From: Tyto alba
Lineage: Eukaryota > Chordata > Aves > Strigiformes > Tytonidae
Length of the DNA: 64,000 bases
Assembly: GCF_018691265.1 (NCBI RefSeq)
Contig: NW_024881327.1
Location: forward strand, 21,383,936 to 21,447,935
Reading direction: 5' to 3'
Part shown: in pieces, positions 37,298-51,300 of the stretch
Position numbering within the stretch: the stretch's first letter is position 1
How the letters are laid out: every line of letters begins with the position of its first letter
Made by a program: the position numbers and the translations under genes
Notes under the pieces: model-generated
Database searches by the model: none
Seen by the model: only the letters and a program-made list of their open reading frames with translations
Told to the model about the DNA's origin: nothing

Positions 37298-37605
37298 AAC
37301 AGGAAAGCTGGGGAGGGACTCTTAATCAGTGAGTGTAGTGATAAGTCAAGGGGTAAGGGTTTTGAACTGAAAGAGGGAAGATTTAGATTAGATATAAAGA
37401 AGAAATTCCTTACTGTGAAGATGGTGAGATACTGGGACAGGCTGCCCAGAGAAGTTGTGGCTGTCCCCTCCCTGGAAGGGTTCAAGGCCAAGTTGGATGG
37501 GGCTTTGGGCAACCTGATGTAGTGGAAGGTGTCCCTGCTTGTGGCAGAAGGGTTAGAACTAGATGGCCTTTACGCTCTCTTCCAACCCAAACAGTTCTAT
37601 GATCC
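37298..37605 (+). mobile_element. CR1 LINE 3' end fragment
   Basis: The plus strand carries the CR1 3' region in order: 'ggggtaagggttttgaactg', then 'agatataaagaagaaattcc', 'ggctgcccagagaagttgtg', 'tccctggaagggttcaaggc' and the terminal 'tccaacccaaacagttctat'. Only about 300 bases are present, the usual 5' truncation of CR1. The tail keeps one ATTCTATG-like unit ('ttctatgatcc'). The minus-strand 83-codon frame here is antisense to the element and not a gene. Confidence 0.93.
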
Positions 37606-40600
37606 TTTTCCTACGGTGTGTCACTGTCATGTGTAGGCTGGTTGTTCTTTAGCAAGAACAGGGTGCTTGTATCAGTGGGTCACTCAAAGAATAAGCTGAT
37701 TCGAGACAGGGATCAGTATTTGGCTCTGTTCTAACATAACCCACAAAGAAATGGCTGTCATGAAATGAACAGGTGCGCTTAGAAAACTGAAGCCAAATTT
37801 GGTTAGACCTATGCAACTCTATTAGCTTTACCAGAGGTATATGGGAATAAGTGAGTGAAAATTAACTATGGGTCTTTGCTGCAAACAGTTCAGCTACTTG
37901 AGTGGAATTCTGGATAAGTTTAGCTCTGCTTTAATTAGTACACAATTCCGCTATGTAAAGCAGAAAAGAGTTCAGCTATTTGTTAGGAAATAGCTGCACG
38001 TGAACACCCGTCTGTTACTACTGAACTCTAAACACAACTGTGTTTTGCTGATGTTTTAATTCATGTGTACTGCTGTAATGTGCAACAGCAATCTTCTCCA
38101 AATTGTTACTATAATTAATGAGAAGACTGCTATGGTTTTAGGTTTGAATCAGTAAGCTACTATTTGAATGATAGTACCAACTGATTTGGAGACAGTAATA
38201 TCATCTGATGCTGTGCATGAGGAACATGCCCAGCTGGAGAAGCTTTGAAGCAGTCTGAGAGGAGAGTGAAGTTCTGTATTATAATTAGTCTGGAAAATAA
38301 AGACAGTCTGAGTCAAAGATGCTATCACACTTAATAATTTCTTTTGTATTTTTATGATGTATCATTGTAATCTAGAGGAAAAGCAAAGGCAAGTATTTCC
38401 TGAGGGACAGATGCTGCTGCTATTCTTGATATAAAGCTTCTATAGACTTTCGTAGGCATTTCCAGTTAAAAGAGATGACAGGATAGGAAATTGCTCTGTC
38501 TGTGATCTGTGCATGCTGATAGGCAACAGAAGAGTTAACACCAGAATCCTCTTACAGAGGAGATAATGCTGATTCAGCCACATCCCTTCTGGATTATCAA
38601 TAAACAGCTTAACGATGATGAAATCACACATGATGTTTTGCTCTTGACTCTACCACAAAGCAGTAGGGACCACCCAACTGAGCATTTCAGTTGTGTTGAA
38701 TGTATACGTATTAGAAAGAAGTCATGAAACGATTTAACACAAAATGCATTTCAGAACAAATGCTTCTATGATAATGACACTTGGGAACTGTGTAATGGGA
38801 TGAGTGGTAGATGGTATGAGTGAGTGGGAAGCTGCTTTCAGCAATATACACTATTAAGAAAAGGTGAGTCTGAGATGTTGGCCCATGAAATCCAGAAAAT
38901 AACCCAAACTTTTGGGGCCATATACTGAAATAGAAGGGTGAATAGAAGCTAATGAAGATGATAAGGACTCAGGAGGCGGCAGCAACAGAAGATGAAGTGA
39001 AAAGCAGAGCTTCTTTACAAAAAATCTTCACTTTATTAAAAACAATGATAGATGGTACAGGACTAATAAATGAACAGTCAAAACAAAGGCATAAATCACG
39101 CTTTCCACTTACCATAAAATTCATGTGTATATTTTAAGTGTCTCTCACTACTGAAAGCCAATACCCTTCAGTGTTAGAAAATGTAAGAAAAATGAAGAAA
39201 AAAAAAATGGAATGTGAAAATGCAGAAGGAGCACTGTATGAGAATCTAATCAAAGCATCACTAAACAACTCAAAAGTGGTAAAAACATTGAATATTTAGG
39301 GATTTTTTTTTTTTTACTGTAAATGTGAAAGTGATAATAGGACTACAGAAAAAAATATGTAACAGTTCAGACTGTAAATTTATCAGAATAAGATCTATAA
39401 CCCTTGAAAATCTTATAGAATATATAGGGAGACATTTTCCTTAGAGTGATGCAGAACTACAGTAGGAAGCTGCCCTGGTCATTTAGAGAGACTACTGCTA
39501 TTGCAGTGATGAGGATGAGCTATCATTGAAATTTTCCTTGGATAATATTAAGAACTACACATCCTTCTGTGTTAAAGGATTAATTGAGGTTCTCAGATGA
39601 AAGGAGGATCTGATTTATATCAGCAATGTCATAATAGTGTAGTTGTAGCTGCTAGGGACTGAGGCTATAAGTCAGCCTACCAGTTTGTCTCTCCCTGCTA
39701 CAGCTATATCAGACTTGTCTGAGAAATGTAGTACTTTTCCTGACAAACTTTGCATGCTTGAGATCAGTTGTGCAGTGATTTCCTCATATTTGCAAACACT
39801 GGCTGTATTTAATCATGCAAGAAAGACTAATTCCCTGCTACTCTGGGATAGTTATATACATCTCAACTTTTGAGATGAATTATATGCTTATTGTAACATT
39901 TTTTCATATCCTCTTTCTGAATCAGTTTGCACTTTAATGGCCACACAGAGTGCTCTTTATGTACATCTTCCTTCTCAAGGAGTCTGTGGGGAGGCTTTGT
40001 AGTTCCACATCTGTTTTTATGCATTCTTCTCTTTCTGTTTCTCTTTCTCTTTCATACCAAAAGAACATATGCATTAAAAAAATGGAGGGAAACAAAGAAA
40101 ATAAATCCCTTTATGTCTCTTTCTCTGTCTTTCTTCTACCCCCACTGCCCTGTTTTGTTAAGATTCAGAACTGTTACCATCCAGATGATCCAACTGTGTC
40201 AATAGTGGCATTCTGGCAGTTTTATATACATACATCTCATGGATTCACTCGCTGGTGTTGCTCAGATTTTGTAAATAGACCAGATGCTCTTTTCTGCAGG
40301 AAATGGTGATGCTGTGAAATGAAGATGCATTTATCTATGCTATGTAGAACACGGTTTACCTGAGAAGTAGTGGACTTCTGCCCTACAAACCCATTACTGA
40401 CTATGAGCACTTGTTCAGGACAGCAAGTTTTCAGGCAATGCAACAGCATGTTGTTATGCCACAACTGAGATTTCCTTAGTGATGTTATAGATGCAGCCAA
40501 CCCTATCTATATTGTCTGAAATAACTTCTAACTGAAGTGTCAATGACATTTTGGCTGGCACTAGAGAGGTTTCTGGTTGGTTCCATAGCCTCAAGATATT

Positions 40601-43600
40601 ATTTTTTTTTTTTTTTTTAAATTTAAAAATTTTCTTTTCTAATAAGAAAATTGCAATCACATTTATTTATGGCTGTCAGCATACAGCAGTAGTTTATGAG
40701 ACTGACTTCAAATCCATTAAAGCCAATGGTGATTGTAGAGCATTTTTAGTGCACAGGCTCCAACTTCGCCACTGGTATTGCATGCAAAAGAGGTGTGCCT
40801 CTCCAGACCTAACTATATGCATGAAAGGAGGAAGGTTTTCACCTAACCTTTTTCTTCAACACTTTCTATAGGCAGTTATGGCTGGCTCCCCAGATAACAT
40901 ACTCATATCTGTGAATCTCATTCTTTGGTAGATCAAGCAGCTCTGTTCATGGATACACACATAATTCTCAATTAAATAGAGTATGTCTAAAAGCCAAACA
41001 TTGCCATGCTTGGTTACCTAGGTTTTAGTTAGAAAGGACTTAATATCATGATACAAATCAAGGCAATGTTGGGAAAAAAACCAGTAGAAGTCCTGATAGC
41101 TTTTTTTTTTTGTAATTTCTGCTCTATTACAATGCGTATTCCATAACCATAGTCTTCCAGTCTAATGTTAGCTGTTTATTAATGAGACCATTTTTCTTGC
41201 TTCTTGATTCTTCACAGGGCATTTAATTACATTTTTTTTGTCTGTTTATCCATATAGTAGCTAGGAATGTTTCTTGATGATGAAAAGTTCTTGAATTGGT
41301 AAAGCAGACAAAACCCATGAACCCTGACTGAAGAGCAGTTGTGGGAAATATGCTAATATAAGTCATTTTACTCTTGGATAATGGAGAAAAAAGTGTTTAG
41401 AAGAGAAGGAAACAAAGACCTTTTTTCCATATTGATATAGAAAGGTAAATGAATAGGTGAATATAAACTGTATATTACCTCCATCTTTGCTTGACATGAT
41501 AATTTAGTCAAAACAAAGTTGTTTATGTAATTTCAGTAGTGGAATCTGAAAGAATGAAAGTGAAGAATTGAAATGCAACTTGAAAGAAACTGTGTGCTTC
41601 TTTCTCCACAGTATTCTTACATTAATAGTCTTCCTCTGACATAACCAGTTTTCCTGAGAAATTGTGTGCCAGGTAGAAAAGAGAAGAACCAGAAGTAATA
41701 TTTCTTCAAGACACCTTTTCCTGTTCTTGTTTATAGGAATGGTGTTAAAATAATTTTCACTTTCATTAAAGAACAAGAAGTGGTAAACATTTTTTAGTAA
41801 TATTAAATTGTGCAGCTCAGAAAATCACAATCCCCACTGTACATGGCCCCTTCAATGAAAACAATATAAAATGCCTTTTTGTTACCAAGTTCACTTATTC
41901 TCTGTGAATCTAGATTTTAACAGCATGTTGAAAAATCAGTGAAGAGGTGTGAATATTTTGCTCCTTATTTATCTTTCAAAGATTTAGGGCCAACTATTTT
42001 TTTTTTTTTCAAGTGATATTGGTACAACTTACCATTTTATTGAAACATTACTGTCTAGGATTTCTGTGAGCAAATTGTTATTGTTCTGAGCCAACAATCA
42101 GATTTAAAGTCATATGAATATATAAATAGCTAGTTTGAAAACAAAAGGGCCATTTGGGTCTCCCAAAAATACTTGAAGGAGTGAAGGCTTGTGAATGGAG
42201 CATATGTTACTTGCAGGATGTCCGGGTAAGGTAGCATAGCTATGGCTTACATTATGCTAATGTAGCTATGGCATGTTGGCTAGTGCAGATTTGAACTACC
42301 TCCACCCACAGAAGCCAAACTTCACCTAATTTTATCTAGGGAAATTCAAAACCTGCGCAAGCAGAAGCAGGACAGGGTAAGAAGTCAGTTATTTCCAGAG
42401 GAAACCAGCATTTTATATGAATTTGTTAGTTACATTTAAAAACATTTCTCCTTTGTGTACAGAATCTCACTTTCCCTACGCTGCCTGTAGAAGTGGTTCA
42501 AGCCCACTAGAAGCAGACTTAATGAAGTGTTTGAGAGCACTTTCTCCACTGATCTCTGACAGTTTTGCTGCAGTCCCTAGATTTGATCTGGCAACAGTTT
42601 GTATGGGTTTCTTAAAGCTATCCACCATGCATAGCTACAGGTTTGAAAAGAGAGAAAATGTTAGTAAGGTAAGTGCTACAGGAGTTTATGTCTGTGAGGA
42701 GAAAGTATAGAAAGAATTTTCAGTTTTGGAAAACTATTTTTAATCTATTGATTATATAACCTAGGACATGTAGAAGATTTATCTCAGGGTTCACATACCC
42801 TTGCACTCAAAGTGTTTACAAGTATTGGCACCTTTTCTATTGAAAAACATCTGTGAGCAGGCAATTAGTGATTTTATTTTAAAAAAAATACATGTTAAGA
42901 CCAATAATTGAAAGTGCAGTGTAGGAACTAGTAAGTGGTGATGATGTCCAGAAATTCATATGAAAAGAATGAAGAGAAAAAATCAAGTCTTGGGGAAAAA
43001 ATAAACATAAAGATTTCACACAGTGTAAAAGAGAAGTCCCCCCTCTGTCATCACTGGGAATGAATGCTACACAGGATGGAGCACAGTAATATGGCACAGA
43101 CAGTCCGCAGCAGCCACAGTTGATTCAGATGACTTACAAGCAGCAAGGCAGCAGGACTGGTGGCTGTGTCTGAGATAAGGCTGATCCTGGATAGATACAA
43201 GATCTGAGGTATGACATAATGTGTCCTAAGTGTCACAGAGGTCATGCATTGAACCCATTTCCTCAAATTAACATGTTGTTGTGCATCCCTTGTATCATAA
43301 CTTACCCTCCTTATAATCATAGCTTACAGCAAGTTTGAGTTAAACAAATATCCGAGCTTAGACCTTAACTGATTTTAAGTACCAGTTTTTCCATGGAAAT
43401 CTGTGTGTATCTCCAAGTACATTCTTGTTAAAGCCAAAACTAAAATTTCTGTTCTTCAAAGAAATCATATTCATGTTCATATTCATTAGATACACCACTA
43501 AGAGATTTAGAAGAATAAATATGAAACAGGTGAATCTCATGTACTTACAGTGTTAACTCTATTTCTTGCACTCAGAAAATGTGTTCTTATTTGCTTAAAG

Positions 43601-45346
43601 GAAGTACCATAATCACAGGTTCTGATTTACTTGCAAAATAATATTTATCCATTCCCAAGGCCGATATACTATTTTCTCAAAGCCTGAAAAACATTTTCCA
43701 CTGGGAAACTACAACTATTGTGACTGGGCTGGAAAACAGCCATGAGAAAAGGGATTTTGCCAGGGGAGGTCACAACACTTTACCAAACTCCAGTAGCCAG
43801 CTGGTCCTTTTGCAGGCAATATAATAGCTAGCTGATCCATATAGCAGTCAAGAATCAACTCTACTTAGAGCAGTTCATAAAAGGTAGTCTGTAATGAAGT
43901 TTGTACTTTGTCCTCTTAAGTTAAACTAACCAAACTTTGAAGTGTAATTCAGGATATGGCCAGCTGATATCAGTAAGACTATAATGTCTGTTATCAGTAT
44001 ACTCACTCACAGTCTAAAATCTGTTCTTTATGTTGGTGTGACAGGTAATCAAGAGAGACAGAATCCAGAAAAAAATAGCCAGCAGTTATGACTCAGAAAT
44101 GCCAGATGATTCTTCACACTGGAAATGCCAATGCCTTAAGTATGATGTGACATAGCTATGCAAAATAATATTCCAAATACAAATCTGCTTTTGAATTAGA
44201 AAAGATGGAGCATCACCAAATAGGTCTGTAAGCATTCAATTTAATTTTGATTTATTTTGGAAACAAAAATTAACTTTTTTAGTGAACAAAACTGGAACTT
44301 ATATTCTTGCTCTAAGTTTCCACTAAAGATATGACTCCCTGAAAGGAGTTTATAAATTAGCCTATAAATGGGACAATTTTATTTCCATCATTGTGACTAC
44401 AGTATTCCTAAAGACACTCTGGATCAATCACTTAAACCCCACATCAACATGAACAATGCTAATTTAATATTATAAGCTACTAATTAATAGACAACTGTTC
44501 AAAAGAAGTTTGACAAATGAGCCTAACAAGATCTCTAATATTCCCACCGAATCTGTTGATCTGTGAACTTCAGAGGTGAGGTGATCTAAGCACCCTTGGC
44601 AGATAGCCAGTTGCCTCACCAGGCTGATAACATTAAGAGGACAAAAGCTTGGTTGAAGTGAACGGCTTGGCAGAACAGAAGCTGCACTCAAGTTTTTACA
44701 AATATGCAAGTGGAAAGCAGTGGAGAATCAGGCCTTCCGTCTTAACATATATAAATATTGTCTCATCCGGTGCTCGCAGGAATTTGGGAGAGTCCTTTGA
44801 ACTGGTTAAACAAATGCTTTAACAGACAAGCATTTATGGCTTTCATTAAAGTCAATAGCAGTTTTATACTGTCTTCCAGTGTAAAATCCAGGAAGAGTGC
44901 TGGGCTGTGAACTACCTACAGTACTTGTTCCACAATGTCATGACATAAAGTTTGTCACAACCACCCCTTTAAACTGGCACTGCTGTTCCAGGGATTTGTG
45001 ATTTCCCAAGCAACCTGCAGACAATGCAAAGAGAAGCATGCATTCCTGCAAGGCACTTACAACTGTTGTTTTATTTCTTAAGACATATGAATGAAGGTAT
45101 CACTGAAACCGGATGTGCCATGAAGACATTTAAGCTAGATATTACTGTTTGTGGTATTTGTGTTCAAAACACTTTGGACACTGAAATTACTGTTTGTAGA
45201 GGTAAAAAATGCAGGCTACATTTGGTCAAGTAGCACTTTAATTCAGCTTATTACTTACTAAGTGTTTTCTACAGTATCATCATTATTCTTAGTCATGCAT
45301 TCATTTATTTCTTAACACTAATCTATTTGTAAGAAATTATCAATGT

Positions 45347-45361
45347 GTATATATATATATT
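45347..45361. repeat. (TA)n microsatellite
   Basis: Seven TA units in a row after GTG. Confidence 0.75.
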
Positions 45362-45971
45362 TCTGTATACAATATGTCCTGAAAATTTTAGAGAAATTTA
45401 AAGAGAGTAATAGGAATAAATATATGTTTCTAGGACACTAATAATTATTTATTTTCTTATTTTCCTTTTTCTCCCAGAAAAAAAATGAACTGTCTTAAAG
45501 CAGACTTTGAGAAATACAAACTAAAAGCAGCAAAGTAAAAACCATTTACAAAACTTGAAATGGCTGAAGACGTAGATCACAAGCCTAGGTCTAATTACAT
45601 CTGTATCTTGTATCTGTAATGTTAGTGGAAATATGGAAAAATTAACTCTGAGGTCAAATGTTGTTCAGTTCCACAGGAACTGAAAACCCTCTGGTTTACT
45701 ACTTAGCTGCTTACACCATATCTGTTTTCAAGACAGTTGTGCATAAGCTATGAGAGTAGTATGAAATAAGAAAGGAATCTTTTCCCCTCCTTTCCATAAA
45801 TCACATTTTTACAGTTCAGAAGGAATTTTAAATAAACAAAGTAGGAAAGGAATGATGGCAAACTTTTCTTCAGATGGCACATTACATAAGAACAACCGAG
45901 AAATAAATAGGGTTTCAATGTAGAGACTGAGACTATAAAGTATGAAGTATGTTTGCATTATTTTCTTCTTT

Positions 45972-45973
<2 letters not shown>

Positions 45974-46002
<29 letters not shown>
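45974..46002. repeat. (T)29 homopolymer
   Basis: Uninterrupted run of 29 T after a short TTCT-rich lead. No element body is attached on the minus strand. Confidence 0.88.
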
Positions 46003-47483
46003 GTTCAACTCTATTAGGTTGCTCAATACCAGCAGCTTGTTCAGTTGTGTAGAGGAGAAAAGAAAAAGTCCTTTTAGAATCATGGTCCTTTACAGTTCAT
46101 GAATGAGCAGAACTATACCAGTGGATTTTCTCCTGCTACTTTCTGGTTATTGTTTGTCAGAAACATATGGTTGGAAGCCCTAATATTTCCTTGAACACAG
46201 AAGCTCAAAATGAGGGTTCATTCTGTCCTCATCTCTGAGAAGGATGCCTGTAAGTGCAGGAGAGGACTGGGAATGGACCACTTGAGGTTTGCTCAGAGAT
46301 CCTGCTGCTAAACACAATTTAGAAATGAGTATGCTGGTATAAAGTACAATTATTATTTTAGACACTATGTAGTGAATGTGGATTTTTTTTTTGCCACGGT
46401 TCAGTCTTGCATTTTTTGTATAAATTGCAGTCCTCTTTACCTGAGCGATGGATTGGAGTGTCCAGGAAAATGGAACTATTGTAAATCATTAAAACAACAT
46501 GGGAAAACATTACTAAAGTAATTATGACTACAATCTTTAAATGGTTATACAGGGATTAATGATGCAATAGCTTGCAATATTCTGCTTTATTACTAGCAGA
46601 ATTTAGCTGTTCTTTCCAATGGAAAAGGCTTTTTTTAATAAAAGGACGATATTTATTTTTACTAAATTACACTTCTATTTAGATTATTGAAATAAAAAAA
46701 AAAGTGACAACATTATGTTAATCTGCTGTCAACAACAGTTTCCATATATGAATATTATTATTTGTTTCCATACTTTTTCAAAATACACTGAAGAGATGTT
46801 ATTCATATTTACCTTTGACATAATCTTTTTCTCGTTAAGTGTCTTTGAGGTTTTGCCTTCAGTAATTCACTTATATAATACTCAGTGACTAAATTCTGCT
46901 CAGTGCTTTGCTAATCACTGTCATACAGTCTGTTTACTTTATCGGTTTCAATTTGCTAAAAATCTAATTGGAGATGGTGTGATAGTATTATGTTCCTGCG
47001 ATGGTAATGTTAATTAAGAACCCTTTTTTCTAAAGCTTTTATCCACTCAGCAGTTCTCATTCCTGACAAGGAGTATTATATGAGAACACCTTTTACTTCT
47101 GGAAAGAAATTTGAATCCTGTTATACCCGTTGAGCAATGAGAAGATAATTTAGTCCTTTAAAACATGTTTTGACAAAGCACCTCCTGATAGAAGCAATAT
47201 GCCTTGTGAAATGGCACATAGCAAAGCCAGAGAATCCTGGCTTCCCATATGTCTTCCCTATCTGTAGTATATGATGTAGACAGAAACAAATCCAGAAATA
47301 TTAATTATTGTGAGGATATCTGGACTGGTACTTTCAACATTTAGAAAGAAACTATATGTTGGGGTTTTGTGTGTGATGGGGGTTTTTGGTAGCAGGGGAG
47401 GGGGGTTACAGCATTGGCCAATGAGAGAAACTTCTCAAAGCTACCCCTGCTCCAAGTGGGACCTACCTCTGGCCAAGGCTGAG

Positions 47484-47526
47484 CCAATTAGTGACAGTGG
47501 CAGCACCTCTGTGATAATGTATTTAA
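47484..47526 (+). promoter_or_regulatory. LTR core promoter, decayed (CCAAT and TATTTAA)
   Basis: CCAAT at 47484-47488 and TATTTAA at 47520-47526 sit at the positions of the intact boxes of the 33-kb copy. The TATA element is weaker here. Confidence 0.6.
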
Positions 47527-48175
47527 GGAGGGGAACCTGAGGTGAGGAGTTGGAGTTGTGAGGAGAACATCTATGCGAACACTGATGTCAGTAGAAGAAA
47601 GGAGGAGAAAAGGCGGGGGGAGGTGTGCTGGTGCAGAGACACTACCTTGCAGTCCATGGTGAGATGACATGGACACTCTCCCATCTGTGGAGGTCCATGG
47701 TGGATCAGATGCTGACCTGCAGCCCATGGAGGACTCCATGCTGGAGCAGATGGCTGAGCCCAAAGATGTCCAGGAATCTGTGGGGACAAGCAGCCCCCAC
47801 AATTGTAGTTCAGAACTGGGAGGACGGCAACACGTGGGGATGACCCATGTCAGAGCAGCTCAGGAAATGCTGCACCCTGTGGGAAGGACTCACGCTGGAG
47901 AATGTTTGTGGAGGGTTGTCTCCTGTGAGAGTAGAACCATACTGAAGCAGGGGGAGAATGCAAGGAGTTCTCTCACTCCCTGAGGATGAAAAAGCAGCAG
48001 GATTGACCATAATCCCCATTCTCTGCCCCCTGTGCCACTGAGGGGGAGGAGATAGAGATATCAGGAGCAAAGCTGTGCCTGGGAAGAAGGGAGAGGTGGG
48101 TGAAGGTGCTTATAAGATGTAGTAATGCTTCTCACTGTTCTACTATGACTGTTAAATGTAGTTGTTAGTGTTTGA

Positions 48176-48181
48176 ATTAAA
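48176..48181 (+). promoter_or_regulatory. LTR polyadenylation signal variant ATTAAA
   Basis: ATTAAA lies at the place of AATAAA in the 33-kb LTR, again followed by a T-rich stretch. The truncated copy at 23 kb has the same variant. Confidence 0.55.
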
Positions 48182-48362
48182 TTTATGTTATTTTTTCTTC
48201 CCCTAACAAGTTTGTCTTTTGCCAGTGACCATAATGGGTGAGTCAACACTCTCTGTCATATCTTGAATCCTGAGCTTTTTTCTTTATTTCTCCTTTGCAG
48301 CGCTGAGGGTGAAGTGAGCATCTGTGTGGTGCTCCGTTGCCCCCTAGGCTCAAACCATGACA

Positions 48363-51300
48363 AACTATGAAAAGAAACTGAGAAGAAATCCAAGTTGGAG
48401 AAGAAAGAAATAACTTAGTTACTAGTAAGTGAAATGACAGTGAAGAAAAACTAAAGGAAAATGGTTTCCTTTCAATTTACATTCTGTTTCTGTTGTATGA
48501 TTTGTGCTTATTTCACATAAGAAGTGTGAAATGAGCAATGGGGAGCCACACTCTATTAAACTGGAGAAAGAAATTTTTGCTTGTAATGACCTCAGGAACA
48601 TCATCCGATGCTTTCAAAATGTTTTAGTCAGCAATTCAGGCAATAATAAAAGCAGAAATAAAGTTATAGTTACATAGTACAATAATTTGGTGATTCTGTC
48701 TGAAACTTCCACATTGTGATTCGTTCAATTACATTGCTCCTTCTTTGCATGTTAGTGTAGAAATTGAGCCAAGTTTTGCTACCGGTGCTTTTTTTTGGCT
48801 ACATGTTTCATGTGTCTCCCAGCCCAGGGACAACTGGGAATCATTAATGTAACTCATTCACATGGGAATACATTGAAGAATGGATTGGCTTCATTTTAAG
48901 AGGAAAGGAGTGGAGTTATATATATTCTTAGCCAAAGAAACAACTGTGTAGCTTGCAACAGATTCTCCCTTGCTGAGCTGCAGAATTAAGGTCTGAGGCA
49001 GGGGACCATAGGTCCCTGCAGAACCTGGAATCACTCAGAGTGATCAAGACTCTGGCAGGGATCTTCCCACGCAATGAAGAATTTCAAATGGATATGGGTG
49101 GGGCTTTTTAAAACTGTGAAACACAAAGGCCTTTAATCCCTACAAAATGTTCACATAAATCTCACAAAAAAGTTTCTGGGATACAAATTCACAGCAGAAT
49201 TGAGTGTGGGACAGTTGGACATCAGATACAGAGGTATAATCACATGTTTCATAAGTTTTTATTGTATTGACTTACAATTTGGCTTTGATGTAGACTGACT
49301 TACGCTTCAGCTGCAGCCTTGTGGAACAAGTGATACTCAAATCTCCTATGCAAAAGCAGGTCCAATTGCTCCAGTCCCCTTCTTTCCATATTTTTACTTC
49401 TCTCCCACCTTCCCTGAACTGTTTAAAGCACATTTTTTTGGATGACACCACCTGATTTGTTGCATTTTCATTCAGAAGTGGGAGACTGAAAGTTGCAGAA
49501 ACACTGCAATGAAAAATGTCGGGTAACTTGTAGCAGTTATTCCATACAGGATGATGTGGAAGATGGAATACAGTCTAGTTCTAACCAGCAGGAAAGGCTG
49601 ACAAGAGTAACAAAATACCCTTTAGACATAAAGTAAACAAACATTGTATGGATAACTATAGAGGCACAATTCTCTCACTGCAATGGTTGTAGTGCTGCTA
49701 AATCAATATGATTTCAAGGTTTCACTCATGGTAAAGGATATCTCAGTAACTTGAACAATAGGAAACAGAAGTAATGAAAAGGATCTAATTAGGTGGTGTT
49801 TGGATTACTATGATAGACCTAATAAGAAATAGGCCTCAAAAAGCTTTTTGTGTAGGAAAACTCTTTTATTCTGTTTCAGAAGTGATTAAAAAAAATATTA
49901 CTATAAATGAAATAATCATTACTGTGATCAAAAATATTATTATTATATCTGGTTGCACATGGAAGTATATGGAGTTAAGAAACTCCAGAACAGTGAGGAA
50001 AAGGCAACTCACAGCAAGGCTGGGGTCCTTGTGCTTCTGTCTGGAAGGAATAGGTTTTGCATGCTCTTGATTGCAGTATCCCTTTCGTGGTGATAATACA
50101 GCAGGGACTTGAAGGATCTTGAACCTGAATTTGTTACCACTGGGTTAATTTCAACTGCCAATTGTATTAGGTGCAGGTAGTTTATACTAGAGTGGTGTTG
50201 TTTTCTAGTTTTGTATTGGAGAATTGTATTTGCAGAACTATCAACATAGCACATGTCCACTTCCACAAGTCACACATTATATTAAAATGAACGAGTGTTC
50301 CAGTTTCCAGGTGAAGACTATAGGTAAGACAGATTCTTTCTTTCCAGGGCAACCACTGGGACAATATGCAACCTCTTTAAAAAAAAAAAAAAAATTCCTT
50401 GGTAAATTTATAATAACACTGAAAATAATTGTGTACATTGTGGATGACCCATACAAACTTCTGCTGCTACAGGAAGTCAGGCATGTAACTCAGAATAGCA
50501 TCAAGAAATCTAGTTAGTTACTAAGAAAATAACACTAAATTAATACTAGCAGAGAAAGTGAATTGCAAATTATTTTGCAAACAGTGGAAGATCAAAATCA
50601 TGAATATTAAAAGACCAATTCAAATAAATGCACTTCTTGGTACTATTACTTTTATAGTCTTCTTCCCAGGCAAGAATTCTGTATTAGAAACCTAAGTTCC
50701 TAGGCAAGTAATGGAAAAAGTAAGATTGACATTTAGAATAACATACTGTGTGTGTAGCTTCTGAGAGTTAAACAACTGGGTGGGTGACTGAGTTATTAAT
50801 CTCGTCCCCGAGTCAAGCTACCTAACATCTCTCCTGAAGACAAGTACCTGAGTCTTAAAGAAATATGATAATATAAAGAACTTCAGTTTCATGGTCAGAC
50901 CATTTGGCCTAGAAATACAGAAGTCTAGGTTTAACATTTCCTTATTGATTCAAAGAATTCAAGCCCACACCGCTTATTCAAAAAATTTCTGACGTTATGG
51001 GTCTGAGATGGAACATGATGTTGCAACCTAGTAGTCTAAGGAAGTGGATGATCTGGCAGCAGCAAAGACTGTTTAAAGGACTGGAAAATTTCTAAAACCT
51101 GCTCAGGGAGGAAGGCCTCTTCAGAAACTATCCTAGGCACTAAATTAGGTGTTTTTTATATAATTTCCTATTCCTTTTTTAGTCATACTCATCTAAAGAA
51201 AAAGAAAAAAAAAAGCACCACACCTTTGAAACTGGCTACAGAAGGGACCATATTAGAATTTCACAGCTCTTCATGATGAAGAGAAGTCATGTTTTAAAAG

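Larger units (their letters stand above)
37606..47356. other. unique noncoding DNA
   Basis: No gene or dispersed repeat recognised. Simple sequence includes pyrimidine-rich stretches near 40020-40060 and 40110-40145, T runs near 39302-39315, 40601-40618 and 42000-42010, a (TA)n run (45347-45361) and a (T)29 run (45974-46002). Open frames reach 119 codons (39950-40309) in competing frames without recognisable domains. Confidence 0.55.
47357..48362 (+). mobile_element. complete solo LTR of the same retrovirus family (older copy)
   Basis: The 1006-bp element begins TGTTGGGGTTTTG and ends ACCATGACA, with the same internal order as the 33-kb LTR: CCAAT, TATA-like box, a GC-richer middle, then a poly(A) signal variant. 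The flanks touch the ends exactly, with AACTATA immediately before the TG (47350-47356) and AACTATG immediately after the CA (48363-48369). This is a seven-base match with one mismatch and a good candidate target-site duplication. No internal retroviral sequence follows. Divergence from the 33-kb copy shows a separate and earlier insertion or subfamily. Confidence 0.9.

Noticed and set aside
33064..48362. The two complete LTRs in the same orientation as 5' and 3' LTRs of one provirus
   Set aside because: The 13.3 kb between them holds no retroviral genes and contains a CR1 fragment. The LTRs differ at 13 of 72 bases in one block, far more than the 33-kb copy differs from the 23-kb copy, so they are separate insertions.
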